Assembly: GCA_024636315.1 (NCBI GenBank)
Contig: JAGXHJ010000065.1
Location: forward strand, 24,689-88,688
DNA from: Methylophaga sp.
GTDB taxonomy: Bacteria > Pseudomonadota > Gammaproteobacteria > Nitrosococcales > Methylophagaceae
Reading direction: 5' to 3'
DNA length: 64,000 nucleotides
The notes under the pieces are model-generated. The model saw only the letters and a program-made list of their open reading frames with translations. It made no database searches and had not been told where the DNA came from. Made by a program: the position numbers and the translations under genes. This document shows positions 32,373-42,296 of the stretch, piece after piece. Positions within the stretch are counted from its first letter, which is position 1. Every line of letters starts with the position of its first letter.

Positions 32373-32520
32373 ACCATAATTGAACCATTCGTATTGTTTA
32401 TTGTCATTGGATAAAGTGTGATTTTTATCCACATCGCTTAAATAATGTTTATCAAGCCATGTTTATGGCTGCTGTTGTTTATATAATAGAACAATCATTT
32501 GTTTTTTTGTTGGGATTTTC

Positions 32521-33801
32521 ATGATTAGAATTTTACTGCTTACCTTTTTAATGGTTAATACCTTAATGGTTAATGCCGCATGGGCTGAACCTATGGATCG
32601 AATTGTGGCGGTGGTTAACAATGAGGTGTTGCTTGAAAGTGAATTAGTGGATATGGAACAAACTGTTCGCCAACAATTACGGCAGCGTAATGCTGCTATG
32701 CCACCTTCAGATGTGCTACGTAAACAAGTTATGGAACGACTGATATTGCAACGAGTGCAATTACAAAAAGCAGATAGTATTGGTATACGTGTTGGTGATG
32801 ATGCCTTGAACGCAGCATTAAAGCAGATTGCAGAAAACAATAAAATTACCTTACGTGAATTTCGAGATGTGTTAGCAAAAGATGGTTATGATTTTGCTGA
32901 TTTTCGTGACTCAATTCGTGAAGAAATGATTATCAGTCGATTACGTAAGAGTCAGGTAGAAGACCGAGTAGTAGTATCGGATAGAGAAATTGATACTTAT
33001 TTAACCACCCAAGCAGTCCAAGGCGGCAGTGAAACCAGTTATCACTTACTGCATATGTTAATTAATGTACCAGAAGCCGCTTCCCCAGAGCAGGTACAAA
33101 CTGCCCAAGCTAAACTCGACAAGATTCAAGTATTACTGAATGCCGGTGGCGATTTTTCAGAAGTCGCGGCTGGTTATTCTGACGGTCAAAATGCATTGGA
33201 AGGCGGCGATTTAGGCTGGCGTAAAAAAGGCGAATTACCTTCATTATTTTCTGATGTTGTACCTAGTTTAAAAGTGGGTGAAGTAAGCAAGCCTTTACGC
33301 AGTGGCAGTGGATATCATTTAGTGATGGTGAAAGATAAAAAAAGTGAAGAAACGCACTTGGTTAAGCAAACTTTAGCCAGTCATATATTGATTAAGACCA
33401 ATGAATTAACGACAGACAACGATGCACAAAAACGTTTAGAACAGTTACGTGAACGAATTCTAAATGGTGATGATTTTGCAGAGTTAGCACGTGCTCATTC
33501 TGATGATACTGGCTCTGCTATCGCAGGCGGTAGTTTAGGCTGGACTAGTCCTGGCGCAATGGTGCCAGAGTTTGAAGAGAAAATGAATGCATTACCGATT
33601 GGTGGCATTAGTGAAGTTTTCAAAAGTCGCTTTGGTTGGCATTTGATTAAGATCGATGACCGTCGTGAGCAAAATATGGCGGAAGAATTTAAACGTAACA
33701 AAGCAAGAGCGGCAATTCGTCAACGTAAAATTGAAGAAGATCTCGAAAGTTGGTTGCGCGAACTTCGTGATGAATCCTATGTAGAGTACCGTGACTCTTG
33801 A
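32521..33801 (+). CDS. surA: Periplasmic chaperone/PPIase SurA
   Basis: 426 residues. Signal peptide ([22 protein letters not shown]), then the N-terminal chaperone domain beginning [20 protein letters not shown]. Two parvulin domains follow: [15 protein letters not shown]...GGDLGW and [13 protein letters not shown]...[10 protein letters not shown] with [16 protein letters not shown]. Escorts outer-membrane proteins such as LptD to the BAM complex. Its TGA overlaps the pdxA start (TTGA). Confidence 0.97.
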   Translation: MIRILLLTFLMVNTLMVNAAWAEPMDRIVAVVNNEVLLESELVDMEQTVRQQLRQRNAAMPPSDVLRKQVMERLILQRVQLQKADSIGIRVGDDALNAALKQIAENNKITLREFRDVLAKDGYDFADFRDSIREEMIISRLRKSQVEDRVVVSDREIDTYLTTQAVQGGSETSYHLLHMLINVPEAASPEQVQTAQAKLDKIQVLLNAGGDFSEVAAGYSDGQNALEGGDLGWRKKGELPSLFSDVVPSLKVGEVSKPLRSGSGYHLVMVKDKKSEETHLVKQTLASHILIKTNELTTDNDAQKRLEQLRERILNGDDFAELARAHSDDTGSAIAGGSLGWTSPGAMVPEFEEKMNALPIGGISEVFKSRFGWHLIKIDDRREQNMAEEFKRNKARAAIRQRKIEEDLESWLRELRDESYVEYRDS

Positions 33802-34769
33802 ATGCATGCCATAGAATAGCGCTCACTTCTGGTGAGCCAGCAGGCATTGGCCCTGATCTCTGTGTACAGCTAGCGCAACAACAGCTAACGTGTGAATTAG
33901 TAGTCATCGCCGACCCTCAATTGTTAGAGCAACGTGCTCAGCAATTGGGACTGCCAATTAAGCTAGAATTAACCGATCTTTCTAAACCAGCACGCGCGCC
34001 AGAAAAAGGTACATTACGCTATCTGCCTATAGCTTTAGCGGAATCGGTGACCGCTGGTGTATTAAATAGCCGCAATTCGACCTATGTCTTAAATACCCTT
34101 CAGCTAGCTTTGGATGGCTGTCTGGAAGGAACCTTTGATGCCGTAGTCACTGCACCCGTCCATAAAGGTATTATTAACGATGCCGGATTTGCGTTTAGTG
34201 GTCACACAGAATTTTTTGCTGATGGCGCAGGTGTTGAGCAAGTAGTGATGATGCTGGCGACGCCGACATTGCGTGTCGCATTAGCAACCACGCATTTACC
34301 GTTAAAAATGGTGAGCCAAGCAATTACGCAAGTCTCATTAACACGCGTTATAGAAATTATTCATCATGGACTGTCTTCACCTCGGATTGCCGTTTGTGGC
34401 TTAAACCCACATGCTGGAGAAGGCGGACACCTAGGTACGGAAGAAATAGAGGTTATTTCACCTGTGATAGAGCGGTTAACTAAACTGGGCATCAATTTAT
34501 CTGGCCCATGGCCAGCCGATACCATATTCGTACAGGAAAAATTACACGATTTTGATGTCGTGCTAGCGATGTATCATGATCAAGGATTGCCAGTGCTTAA
34601 GCATCAAGGCTTTGGGCGGGCAGTTAATGTCACGCTAGGCTTACCCTTCATTCGAACTTCAGTAGACCATGGTACGGCGCTAGATATCGCTGGAACGGGT
34701 AAGGCAACTATAAGTAGCTTACAGGCCGCGATTGATATGGCTATTACAATGATAAAGAGTAAACAATAA
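33798..34769 (+). CDS. pdxA: 4-hydroxythreonine-4-phosphate dehydrogenase
   Basis: 323 residues starting at a TTG that overlaps the surA stop; no in-frame ATG precedes it. N-terminal [15 protein letters not shown] is typical, as are [40 protein letters not shown] and [14 protein letters not shown], which supply the metal-binding histidines. Oxidises 4-phosphohydroxy-L-threonine in pyridoxal 5'-phosphate synthesis. Coupled to surA and followed after 2 bases by rsmA. Confidence 0.96.
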   Translation: MNACHRIALTSGEPAGIGPDLCVQLAQQQLTCELVVIADPQLLEQRAQQLGLPIKLELTDLSKPARAPEKGTLRYLPIALAESVTAGVLNSRNSTYVLNTLQLALDGCLEGTFDAVVTAPVHKGIINDAGFAFSGHTEFFADGAGVEQVVMMLATPTLRVALATTHLPLKMVSQAITQVSLTRVIEIIHHGLSSPRIAVCGLNPHAGEGGHLGTEEIEVISPVIERLTKLGINLSGPWPADTIFVQEKLHDFDVVLAMYHDQGLPVLKHQGFGRAVNVTLGLPFIRTSVDHGTALDIAGTGKATISSLQAAIDMAITMIKSKQ

Positions 34770-34771
34770 TA

Positions 34772-35575
34772 ATGAGCGAAAAACGTTATCCGAAAGCACG
34801 AAAACGATTTGGTCAGAATTTTTTACAAGACCAAAGTGTCATTGATGATATTGTCGCCGCATTTGATCCACAGCCAGGGCAACACTTAATTGAAATTGGC
34901 CCTGGACGAGCAGCATTGACAATTCCGTTATTACAACAAGGTGACCAGCTAGATGTTATCGAATTGGATCGGGATCTAGTACCGTTATTAGAAGCTCGCT
35001 TAGCGATTTACCCACATTTGACCATTCATCAAGCGGATGCGTTGACATTTAATTTCCGAACTTTACAACATCAGCAGGAAAAATTGCGGATCATTGGCAA
35101 CTTACCCTATAACATTACTACACCGTTATTGTTTCATTTACTTGACCAATCTGACTGCATTCAAGATATGTTCTTCATGCTTCAACGTGAAGTTGTAGAA
35201 CGTATCTGTGCGCAACCAGGCACTAAGCGATATGGACGTTTGAGTATTATGGTGCAATATCGATGTCAGGCAGAATTATTATTTATAGTGCCACCTGAAG
35301 CTTTTGACCCTATTCCTAAAGTTGAATCGGCTATAATTTACCTACATCCCTTAGCTGAACGTATTGGTGGAAATGTCGATATACAAGCATTAGGACAAGT
35401 AGTCACTCAGGCGTTTTCTCAGCGACGTAAAACTATTGCTAACACCTTGAAAAACCTAGTCGGACTCGATATTTTGTTAGCATCAGGAATCGATCTAGAA
35501 CAGCGACCAGAAACCATAACTGTCGTGCAGTATGTAGAAATAACCCGTACATGGCTGGAATCAACAAAAGATTAA
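34772..35575 (+). CDS. rsmA: 16S rRNA dimethyladenosine transferase RsmA (KsgA)
   Basis: 267 residues. KRFGQNFLQD start, SAM-binding motif I LIEIGPGRAALTIPLL (usual GPGLGALT reads GPGRAALT), acidic VIELDRDLVPLLEARL and the catalytic NLPYNITTPLLFHLL. C-terminal VTQAFSQRRKTIANTLKNL. Dimethylates two adenines near the 3' end of 16S rRNA. Last gene of the lptD cluster; apaG and apaH, often next, are absent here. Confidence 0.96.
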   Translation: MSEKRYPKARKRFGQNFLQDQSVIDDIVAAFDPQPGQHLIEIGPGRAALTIPLLQQGDQLDVIELDRDLVPLLEARLAIYPHLTIHQADALTFNFRTLQHQQEKLRIIGNLPYNITTPLLFHLLDQSDCIQDMFFMLQREVVERICAQPGTKRYGRLSIMVQYRCQAELLFIVPPEAFDPIPKVESAIIYLHPLAERIGGNVDIQALGQVVTQAFSQRRKTIANTLKNLVGLDILLASGIDLEQRPETITVVQYVEITRTWLESTKD

Positions 35576-35658
35576 GTATTTGCTGATAATATCGTGGGTA
35601 GAATACTCCCACACAAATAGGGAGTTTATCTAATACAGTAAGTAATATGAGCAAAGAC

Positions 35659-35688
35659 TTGACACTCTGATTTTGCTGTAGTTAGATA
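35659..35688 (+). promoter_or_regulatory. Promoter for HU gene
   Basis: TTGACA at 35659-35664 and TAGATA at 35683-35688, 18-base spacer, about 78 bases before the HU start. Fits strong constitutive transcription of a nucleoid protein. Confidence 0.6.
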
Positions 35689-35765
35689 GCCATTCCCTAT
35701 TAGGCCATTCGGCTTGGGTCGACACAATAATATAATTAAGTATTAACGAGATGAGGAATTGAATT

Positions 35766-36038
35766 TTGAATAAATCTGAATTGATTGATGCTATTGCAAC
35801 TGCTGCTGATATTTCAAAAGCGAAAGCGGCTCTAGCTGTAGATGGTATGACTGGTGCAGTAACAAAAGCACTTAGTTCTGGTGATCAAGTAACATTGGTT
35901 GGCTTTGGAACATTCTCTGTACGTGACCGTGCTGCACGCACTGGTCGTAACCCGCGTACAGGTGAAGAGATTCAAATTGCAGCTGCAAAAATTCCAGCAT
36001 TTAAAGCTGGCAAAGCGTTAAAGGATGCTGTAAACTAG
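35766..36038 (+). CDS. hupB: DNA-binding protein HU
   Basis: 90 residues starting at TTG 35766 behind GATGAGG; no ATG is available in frame. [60 protein letters not shown]: complete HU with the beta-arm RNPRTG tip. Position before tRNA-Val/Asp and ppiD matches the hupB-ppiD order of gammaproteobacteria. TTG start for an abundant protein is unusual. Confidence 0.96.
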   Translation: MNKSELIDAIATAADISKAKAALAVDGMTGAVTKALSSGDQVTLVGFGTFSVRDRAARTGRNPRTGEEIQIAAAKIPAFKAGKALKDAVN

Positions 36039-36050
36039 TTTTTTTTCTTG

Positions 36051-36126
36051 GGGTGCTTAGCTCAGCTGGGAGAGCATCGCCCTTACAAGGCGAGGGTCGG
36101 GGGTTCGAACCCCTCAGCACCCACCA
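36051..36126 (+). tRNA. tRNA-Val (TAC)
   Basis: 76 bases with encoded CCA: acceptor GGGTGCT / AGCACCC, D-arm TAGCTCAGCTGGGAGAGCA, anticodon loop CTTACAA (TAC), T-loop GGTTCGAACCC. Twelve bases after HU, behind a T8 tract. Confidence 0.97.
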
Positions 36127-36134
36127 AGAAAAAT

Positions 36135-36211
36135 GGAGCGGTAGTTCAGCTGGTTAGAATGCTGGCCTGTCACGCCGGAGGTCGCGGGTTCGAGTCCCGT
36201 CCGCTCCGCCA
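36135..36211 (+). tRNA. tRNA-Asp (GTC)
   Basis: 77 bases with encoded CCA: acceptor GGAGCGG, anticodon loop CTGTCAC (GTC), T-loop GGTTCGAGTCC. Eight bases after tRNA-Val; a shared transcript ends at the terminator below. Confidence 0.97.
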
Positions 36212-36220
36212 TACATCGAA

Positions 36221-36248
36221 AAGGCGCATTTTATGCGCCTTTTTTTTT
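36221..36248 (+). terminator. Terminator after tRNA-Val/Asp
   Basis: AAGGCGCAT / ATGCGCCTT with a TTT loop and a run of nine T after the stem: a strong intrinsic terminator 10 bases after tRNA-Asp, upstream of ppiD. Confidence 0.93.
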
Positions 36249-36301
36249 GCATCTTTTTTGGGTGTAAATTTACAACACTTTTTTACTGAAGGTCCTATTC
36301 T

Positions 36302-38188
36302 ATGTTGCATTTTATTCGTGAACGAGCCCAAGGTTGGGTTGCATGGTTTATTGTAGGCTTAATTAGTATTCCATTTGCTTTATGGGGAGTTAACTCCTAT
36401 TTGACAGGTCCATCTGATGTCATTGTGGCCAAAGTTAACGGCCAACCAATCCAGCAAGTCGAGTATCAAAAAGCGTTACAGCAATATCGTGATCGTATGA
36501 GAAATATGATGGGAGAAAATTTTGACCCGGCGATGTTTGATGGTATTGCAGTAAAACAGAACGTCCTTGAAGGTCTTATAGAACAAAAACTGCTCATATT
36601 GGCTGGACATGATTTAGGACAGCGAGTTACTGATCAGGCACTATTTGAGATTATTAAATCAACCGCCGCATTTCAAAAGAATGGTCAATTTGATAATGAC
36701 GTTTATTCAATGACACTTGCCCGTGTTGGTATGAATCCGGCGCAATACGAATCGCAATTACGTTTCGATGTATTAACACAAGAATTAGCTGAAAATACAC
36801 AGCGCTCGGTAATTGTTACTGATTATGATTTGAATACAATTTTGCGATTAGAAAATCAAACACGTGAGATTGCTTATGGTGTTGTGGCAGCCCAAGACCA
36901 ATTAGACCAGGTTGTCGTTACGGATGAGGCCGTGCGTAGTTATTATGATGAGCATTTAGCTGACTATATGGCACCTGAACAGATGGTGGTGGACTATGTT
37001 GAATTATCCGTTGATGAGTTAACTAAAAATATTACAGTTGATGACGAATCACTCAAAGCCTTTTATGAAAAAGATAAAGACCAGTTCGTAGGTCCAGAGC
37101 AACGCCGAGCGAGTCATATCTTAATTGAAGGTGATGAGGCTGAAGCAAAAGCAACATTAGAATCGATAACAAAACGGCTTGAGCAAGGCGAAGATTTTGC
37201 CGCTCTAGCTACTGAATTATCTCAAGATACAGGTTCTGCTTCAGAAGGCGGTGACTTAGGCTTATTTCAGCGGGGTGTAATGGATCCTATATTTGAAGAA
37301 GCTGTATTTTCGATGACAAAGATCGGTGAAGTGAGTGAGCCTGTTAAAACTGACTTCGGATATCACCTAATCAAATTGACCGCGATTCAAGAATCTGAAG
37401 GTAAGTCTTTTGAAGAAGCACGTGATCAGGTTGAAGCACTTTATCGTCGTCAAAAAGCAGAAGATTTATTTTTTGAACAAGCAGAAAAATTTGCTAATTT
37501 AAGTTATGAAAATCCTGATAACCTAGACGTGGTGGCTGAAGAGTTATCCTTAACAGTCAAAACAAGCCAAGCATTCATGCGTGATGGCAATACCACAGGA
37601 ATTGCAACGAATAAAAAAGTTGCCAGTGTGGCCTTTAGTGAAGATGTATTAGTAAATAATTTAAATAGTGCAGTGATTGAACTGAGTAAATCTGATTTTG
37701 TCGTATTGCATAAAAACAAACACATCATTGCAAGCCAACTACCATACGAGTCTGTTGCACCGACTATAACTGAACAATTACGTTATGCAGGCGCTAGAGA
37801 CAAAGCACGTGAAATTGGTGAAGTTATCTTAGCTAAATTAAAAGCAGGTACGCCAGCTGAGGGCTTGTTCGCCGAAAATCAGTGGCATACAGGTCAATCA
37901 TATACTCGCATGAGTAAAGAACTTAGCTCTCAAATACTAGAGCGTGCTTTTGCTGTAGCTAGACCTCGTTCAGAAACGTCATTTATTGGGTTCACAGCAA
38001 GTAATGCGAATTATATTGTGGCTAATATTATCTCTGCAAAAGATGGCGTGGCTACTGATGCGTCACTAGAAGAGCGTGATGGCCTAAAGTCTCATTTGGC
38101 TCGAACTTATGGTACCAGTGAGTTACAAGCATTGATTGATAGCTTAAAAGAAGAAGCAGATATTAAATTGTTTAAAGAAAATCTATAA
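36302..38188 (+). CDS. ppiD: Periplasmic folding chaperone PpiD
   Basis: 628 residues. One N-terminal membrane helix (GWVAWFIVGLISIPFALWGV, residues 11-30), a SurA-like chaperone N-domain (VIVAKVNGQPIQQVEYQKAL), and a parvulin domain around 265-360 (RRASHILIEGDEAEAKATLE, GGDLGLFQRG, VKTDFGYHLIKLTAIQ). Anchored in the inner membrane facing the periplasm; helps outer-membrane protein folding together with SurA and at the Sec translocon. Position after HU is the standard one. Confidence 0.95.
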   Translation: MLHFIRERAQGWVAWFIVGLISIPFALWGVNSYLTGPSDVIVAKVNGQPIQQVEYQKALQQYRDRMRNMMGENFDPAMFDGIAVKQNVLEGLIEQKLLILAGHDLGQRVTDQALFEIIKSTAAFQKNGQFDNDVYSMTLARVGMNPAQYESQLRFDVLTQELAENTQRSVIVTDYDLNTILRLENQTREIAYGVVAAQDQLDQVVVTDEAVRSYYDEHLADYMAPEQMVVDYVELSVDELTKNITVDDESLKAFYEKDKDQFVGPEQRRASHILIEGDEAEAKATLESITKRLEQGEDFAALATELSQDTGSASEGGDLGLFQRGVMDPIFEEAVFSMTKIGEVSEPVKTDFGYHLIKLTAIQESEGKSFEEARDQVEALYRRQKAEDLFFEQAEKFANLSYENPDNLDVVAEELSLTVKTSQAFMRDGNTTGIATNKKVASVAFSEDVLVNNLNSAVIELSKSDFVVLHKNKHIIASQLPYESVAPTITEQLRYAGARDKAREIGEVILAKLKAGTPAEGLFAENQWHTGQSYTRMSKELSSQILERAFAVARPRSETSFIGFTASNANYIVANIISAKDGVATDASLEERDGLKSHLARTYGTSELQALIDSLKEEADIKLFKENL

Positions 38189-38210
38189 CGACTCGTTTAA
38201 TCTGTTCGAA

Positions 38211-38236
38211 AAAAAGGCGCTTCTAGCGCCTTTTTT
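38211..38236 (+). terminator. Terminator between ppiD and fabI
   Basis: AAAAAGGCGC (38211-38220), TTCTA loop, GCGCC and six T. Because of the A-rich left flank it can act in both directions between the convergent genes. Confidence 0.9.
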
Positions 38237-38295
38237 GTTTGTTCATCCTGAGTAGTAAATTTGAAACTAGTCAGTATGAAGATCCCTGCCGTTAT

Positions 38296-39081
38296 TTAAC
38301 CTGAAATACCCACAATGTTGTAACCACTGTCGACATAGGTAATTTCACCAGTAATACCTGAGGCTAAATCTGAACACATAAATGCTGCAACATTACCCAC
38401 TTCTTCTATAGTAACATTACGACGAAGTGGTGACACTTGCTCACCCATGGCCATTTTTTTACTAAAGTCTGCAATACCGGCAGAAGCAAGCGTTTTAATT
38501 GGTCCAGCAGATACGGCATTAACGCGTGTGCCATCAGGACCCAATGAATAGGCCATGTAGCGTACGTTAGCTTCTAAACTCGCCTTAGCCACGCCCATAA
38601 CATTGTAGTTATCAATTGCCCGTTCTGCGCCCAAGTAGCTCAAGGTTAATAATGAACCTTTACGTCCAGCCATCATGTCTTTTCCTGCTTTGGCTAAAGC
38701 TACAAAGCTGTAAGAACTGATGTCATGTGCTGTCGCAAAGCCTTCACGGGTTACACTGTCAACATAGCTACCTTGTAATTGATCACGGGGCGCAAACGCG
38801 ACAGAGTGAACAATGGTATCCAAGCCATCCCAATGTTGTGCTAATTGTTCAAACACGGTTGCGATTTCTGTATCACTAGCAACATCGCAAGGAAATAATA
38901 GCGCGGGATCAGAACCACATTCTGCAGCAATTTTTTCGACGCGAGATTTTAATTTATCGTTTTGATAAGTAAATGCTAGTTCGGCACCTTCACGTGCCAT
39001 TGCTAGGGCGATACCTGATGCAATTGACCGCGCACTCGCAACCCCGACAATCAAAACACGTTTGCCTTGTAAAAATCCCAT
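38296..39081 (-). CDS. fabI: Enoyl-[acyl-carrier-protein] reductase FabI
   Basis: 261 residues. [20 protein letters not shown] with the altered Gly-rich NAD-binding loop of the FabI type, [31 protein letters not shown], and the catalytic Y-x6-K in [19 protein letters not shown]-terminal [14 protein letters not shown]. Catalyses the last reduction in each fatty acid elongation cycle, cytoplasmic. Convergent with ppiD. Confidence 0.97.
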   Translation of the reverse strand: MGFLQGKRVLIVGVASARSIASGIALAMAREGAELAFTYQNDKLKSRVEKIAAECGSDPALLFPCDVASDTEIATVFEQLAQHWDGLDTIVHSVAFAPRDQLQGSYVDSVTREGFATAHDISSYSFVALAKAGKDMMAGRKGSLLTLSYLGAERAIDNYNVMGVAKASLEANVRYMAYSLGPDGTRVNAVSAGPIKTLASAGIADFSKKMAMGEQVSPLRRNVTIEEVGNVAAFMCSDLASGITGEITYVDSGYNIVGISG

Positions 39082-39177
39082 AGTTTATCCTTAAAGTAAT
39101 TTTATGTTCGAAAACGCTATAAAGTACCGTAAATTACTTATTTCTGAAAGAGGCAACATCACATATAACTAGATATA

Positions 39178-41352
39178 ATGAAGTACATTTGTAAATTGGC
39201 GGGTTATTCCATGCGATTTGTATCGTATTTTAGTATTATTTTATTTTTTTTGGTGGGCTGTGAATTGCCTGCCGTGAACTCGCCGTATCCACAACAAGCT
39301 GATGATGATGAGATTTTGTACACTTCATTTTCGTTACGACCAAAACATTTAGACCCCGCTAAATCATATAGTGCTAATGAAGCGAGTTTTACGGGTCAGA
39401 TTTATGAGCCACCATTCCAGTATCACTATCTAAAACGACCATACACATTAGTACCTCTGACAGCCACTAGTTTGCCCTCAATTCGTTATTTTAATAAACA
39501 AGGTATGGAACTTAGTGAGGAAGATACGTCTAGTGAGGTGGCCTATAGTGTTTATCAAATAACGATTAAACCGGGTATTCTTTATCAACCACATCCAGCT
39601 TTTGCAAAAGATGATAAAGGGATATTTTTATATCATCAACTGACTGACGATGAATTAGATGATATTGATAACCTTTCTGATTTTAGCCAACAAGATAGTA
39701 GGGAGTTAATTGCTGAAGATTATGTGTATCAAATTAAACGGCTAGCTCATCCGGATATTCATTCACCAATATTGGGGGTTATGAGTGAATACATCGAGGG
39801 CTTAGCTGATTATGCGGACCTATTACGAGATGAAAGTAAATCAGGACAGGCAATAGATTTGCGAACCTCTGCTATTTCAGGTGTATCGGCAATTGATCGC
39901 TATACTTATCAAATTAAGGTCATCGGAAAATATCCTCAGCTACGTTATTGGTTAGCCATGCCTTTTTTTGCACCTGTTCCGTGGGAAGCGGATGAGTTTT
40001 ATGCTCAAGCGGGATTGATTAAAAAGAATATTACACTGGACTGGTATCCCGTTGGAACGGGTCCTTATCAATTAACAGAGAACGACCCAAATAGACGTAT
40101 GGTGTTAGAAAAAAACTCAAATTATCATCCTGAATATTATCCCGATGAAGGTGAGTCAACCGATTTAGCATTAGGGCTATTAGAGGATAAAGGTAAAAAA
40201 CTACCATTTATTGATAAAGTTGTTTTTACTTTAGAAAAAGAAAATACCTCGTATTGGAACAAATTTCTTCAAGGTTATTATGATATTAGTGGTATTAGTT
40301 CGGACAGTTTCGATCAAGCGATTCAAGTCGCATCGCAGGGTGAATTTTCGTTGAGTGACGCGATGAAAGAAAAGGGGGTAGCCCTTAGAACGGCAATCGC
40401 CGCTTCAACTTCCTATATTGGATTTAATATGCAAGATCCTATAATAGGCGGATATAGTGATGCTTCAAAAAAATTACGTCAGGCAATTTCCATTACGGTA
40501 GATTACGAGGAATATATTTCAATATTTCTAAATGGGCGTGGTATCCCCGCTCAAGGACCTATCCCTCCTGGAATCTTTGGTTATATTGATGGGGAAGCGG
40601 GCCTTAATCATAATGTCTATGATTGGGCTGAAAATGTTGCGAAGCGTAAAACGTTAGATAAAGCTCGTGAATTATTAGTAGAAGCTGGTTATCCAGCAGG
40701 CAGGTCACAGGAAACAGGTGAGCCATTAACGTTGTATTTTGACGTGCCTGCAAGTGGACCTGACGCTAAGGCGCAGTTTGATTGGTTACGGAAACAATTC
40801 ACAAAATTAGGGCTACAACTGGTTATTCGCAGTACTGACTATAATCGTTTTCAGGATAAAATGCGCAATGGCCAAGCCCAGCTTTTTCAATGGGGCTGGA
40901 ATGCCGACTATCCTGATCCTGAGAACTTCCTGTTTCTACTATATGGTCCTAATAGTAAGGCCGTTACAGGAGGTGAAAATGCCGCTAATTATCAAAATGA
41001 CAAGTTTGATAAGTTATTCGAGCAGATGCGAGTGATGCCGGATAACAAGGATAGACAAGTCATAATCAAACAAATGTTAAACTTACTCACTGACGACTCG
41101 CCGTGGATATGGGGCTTTCATCCGAAACAATTTTCTTTGTACCACTCATGGAATAAAAATGTAAAACCTAATTTAATGGCAAATAACACCATCAAATATC
41201 GACGAGTAGATGCACAGCAACGACTAAGTTTACAACACCAGTGGAATCAGCCCACTCTATGGCCTTTGTTCGCGGTAGCCGTGTTATTTTTTTTACTGTT
41301 ATTGCCTGCATGGATACTATATCGCCAAAAATTAAAGAAAAAATACTATTAA
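39178..41352 (+). CDS. Extracellular solute-binding lipoprotein with C-terminal TM anchor
   Basis: 724 residues from ATG 39178; ATG 39211 is an alternative that better frames the signal. A lipoprotein signal is seen (FVSYFSIILFFLVGCELP, lipobox LVGC). The body is SBP family 5 (peptide/nickel type): ASFTGQIYEPPFQYHY, YPVGTGPYQLTENDPNRRMV, FDQAIQVASQG, RQAISITVDYEEYISIFLNG, FQWGWNADYPDPENFLFLLY. A second hydrophobic helix lies at the C-terminus (LWPLFAVAVLFFLLLLPAWI) ending in KLKKKYY, so the protein seems anchored at both ends. No permease or ATPase gene is adjacent. Substrate unknown. Confidence 0.88.
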   Translation: MKYICKLAGYSMRFVSYFSIILFFLVGCELPAVNSPYPQQADDDEILYTSFSLRPKHLDPAKSYSANEASFTGQIYEPPFQYHYLKRPYTLVPLTATSLPSIRYFNKQGMELSEEDTSSEVAYSVYQITIKPGILYQPHPAFAKDDKGIFLYHQLTDDELDDIDNLSDFSQQDSRELIAEDYVYQIKRLAHPDIHSPILGVMSEYIEGLADYADLLRDESKSGQAIDLRTSAISGVSAIDRYTYQIKVIGKYPQLRYWLAMPFFAPVPWEADEFYAQAGLIKKNITLDWYPVGTGPYQLTENDPNRRMVLEKNSNYHPEYYPDEGESTDLALGLLEDKGKKLPFIDKVVFTLEKENTSYWNKFLQGYYDISGISSDSFDQAIQVASQGEFSLSDAMKEKGVALRTAIAASTSYIGFNMQDPIIGGYSDASKKLRQAISITVDYEEYISIFLNGRGIPAQGPIPPGIFGYIDGEAGLNHNVYDWAENVAKRKTLDKARELLVEAGYPAGRSQETGEPLTLYFDVPASGPDAKAQFDWLRKQFTKLGLQLVIRSTDYNRFQDKMRNGQAQLFQWGWNADYPDPENFLFLLYGPNSKAVTGGENAANYQNDKFDKLFEQMRVMPDNKDRQVIIKQMLNLLTDDSPWIWGFHPKQFSLYHSWNKNVKPNLMANNTIKYRRVDAQQRLSLQHQWNQPTLWPLFAVAVLFFLLLLPAWILYRQKLKKKYY

Positions 41353-41506
41353 GCTAATAGAAAAGATTTTTTGGTTGGTATTGGGTAGAATCACCCTTTA
41401 AAATTAAAGGATCAGGGAATGGTCACATGAAAGCTTTTATACTTTTATGTTCTGTTGCTGAGTCATATATTTCAACTACACGGCACTCATCTAAGGGGAT
41501 TGATTT

Positions 41507-42271
41507 GTGGATTTAGCTACGTTAATAGGGTTTTTAGTAGCCTGGACGCTCATTATTGCGACGATTGCCCTCGGATCGGGCGCATTGGTCTTTATCAATG
41601 CTCCCTCATTCATGATAGTAATAGGCGGCGTTATAGGCGTTGTTTTAATGCGATTCACCTTAGGACAGTTTATTGGCTCAATGAAAACGGCATTGAAAGC
41701 GTTTTTATATAAAGCTGAAAGCCCTGAAGTCTTAATTGCCAGCGTTGTTGAATTGGCGGGTATTGCACGAAAAGAAGGCCTGTTAGCTTTAGAAGGGCAG
41801 GATATTGCCAATCCAGTATTATCGAGAGGCATTAGTATGCTGGTTGATGGTCATGAAGCTTTTGTAGTAAAAAAAGCACTATCGACAGAAATGAATGAAA
41901 TGGTCTCGCGTCATAAAATGGGACAAGATATTTTCAAACAAATTGGTGATGCGGGTCCTGCTATGGGTATGATCGGTACGCTCGTCGGGTTGGTGCAAAT
42001 GCTATCCAATATGTCTGATCCTAAATCAATTGGTCCTGCAATGGCTGTCGCGTTATTGACGACGCTTTACGGTGCGATGATAGCCAACATGTTTGCATTA
42101 CCGATATCAGACAAACTGGCATTACGTAGCGCTGAAGAACAGATGAATAAAAATATCATTATACAAAGTGTGCTGGCTATTCAAGAAGGTCAAAACCCGA
42201 AAGTATTAGATGAGTTATTGAAAAACTTCTTACCTCCATCTAAACGTGAAAACGTTGAGGCCGCTGAATAA
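41507..42271 (+). CDS. pomA: Flagellar motor stator subunit PomA
   Basis: 254 residues from GTG 41507 behind AAGGGGA. Four membrane helices, including ATLIGFLVAWTLIIATIALG, APSFMIVIGGVIGVVLMRF, and the conserved MIGTLVGLVQMLSNMSDP with AMAVALLTTLYGAMIANMFALPI. PomA/MotA family with the sodium-type TLYG motif. Forms the ion channel with PomB. Upstream 154 bases contain only the leader. Confidence 0.93.
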   Translation: MDLATLIGFLVAWTLIIATIALGSGALVFINAPSFMIVIGGVIGVVLMRFTLGQFIGSMKTALKAFLYKAESPEVLIASVVELAGIARKEGLLALEGQDIANPVLSRGISMLVDGHEAFVVKKALSTEMNEMVSRHKMGQDIFKQIGDAGPAMGMIGTLVGLVQMLSNMSDPKSIGPAMAVALLTTLYGAMIANMFALPISDKLALRSAEEQMNKNIIIQSVLAIQEGQNPKVLDELLKNFLPPSKRENVEAAE

Positions 42272-42296
42272 TTAGCCATGGAAGGAATGAATTCAA

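Noticed and set aside
36048-36356. 102-residue forward ORF across tRNA-Val and tRNA-Asp
   Set aside because: It consists of translated tRNA sequence and the terminator; no real protein.
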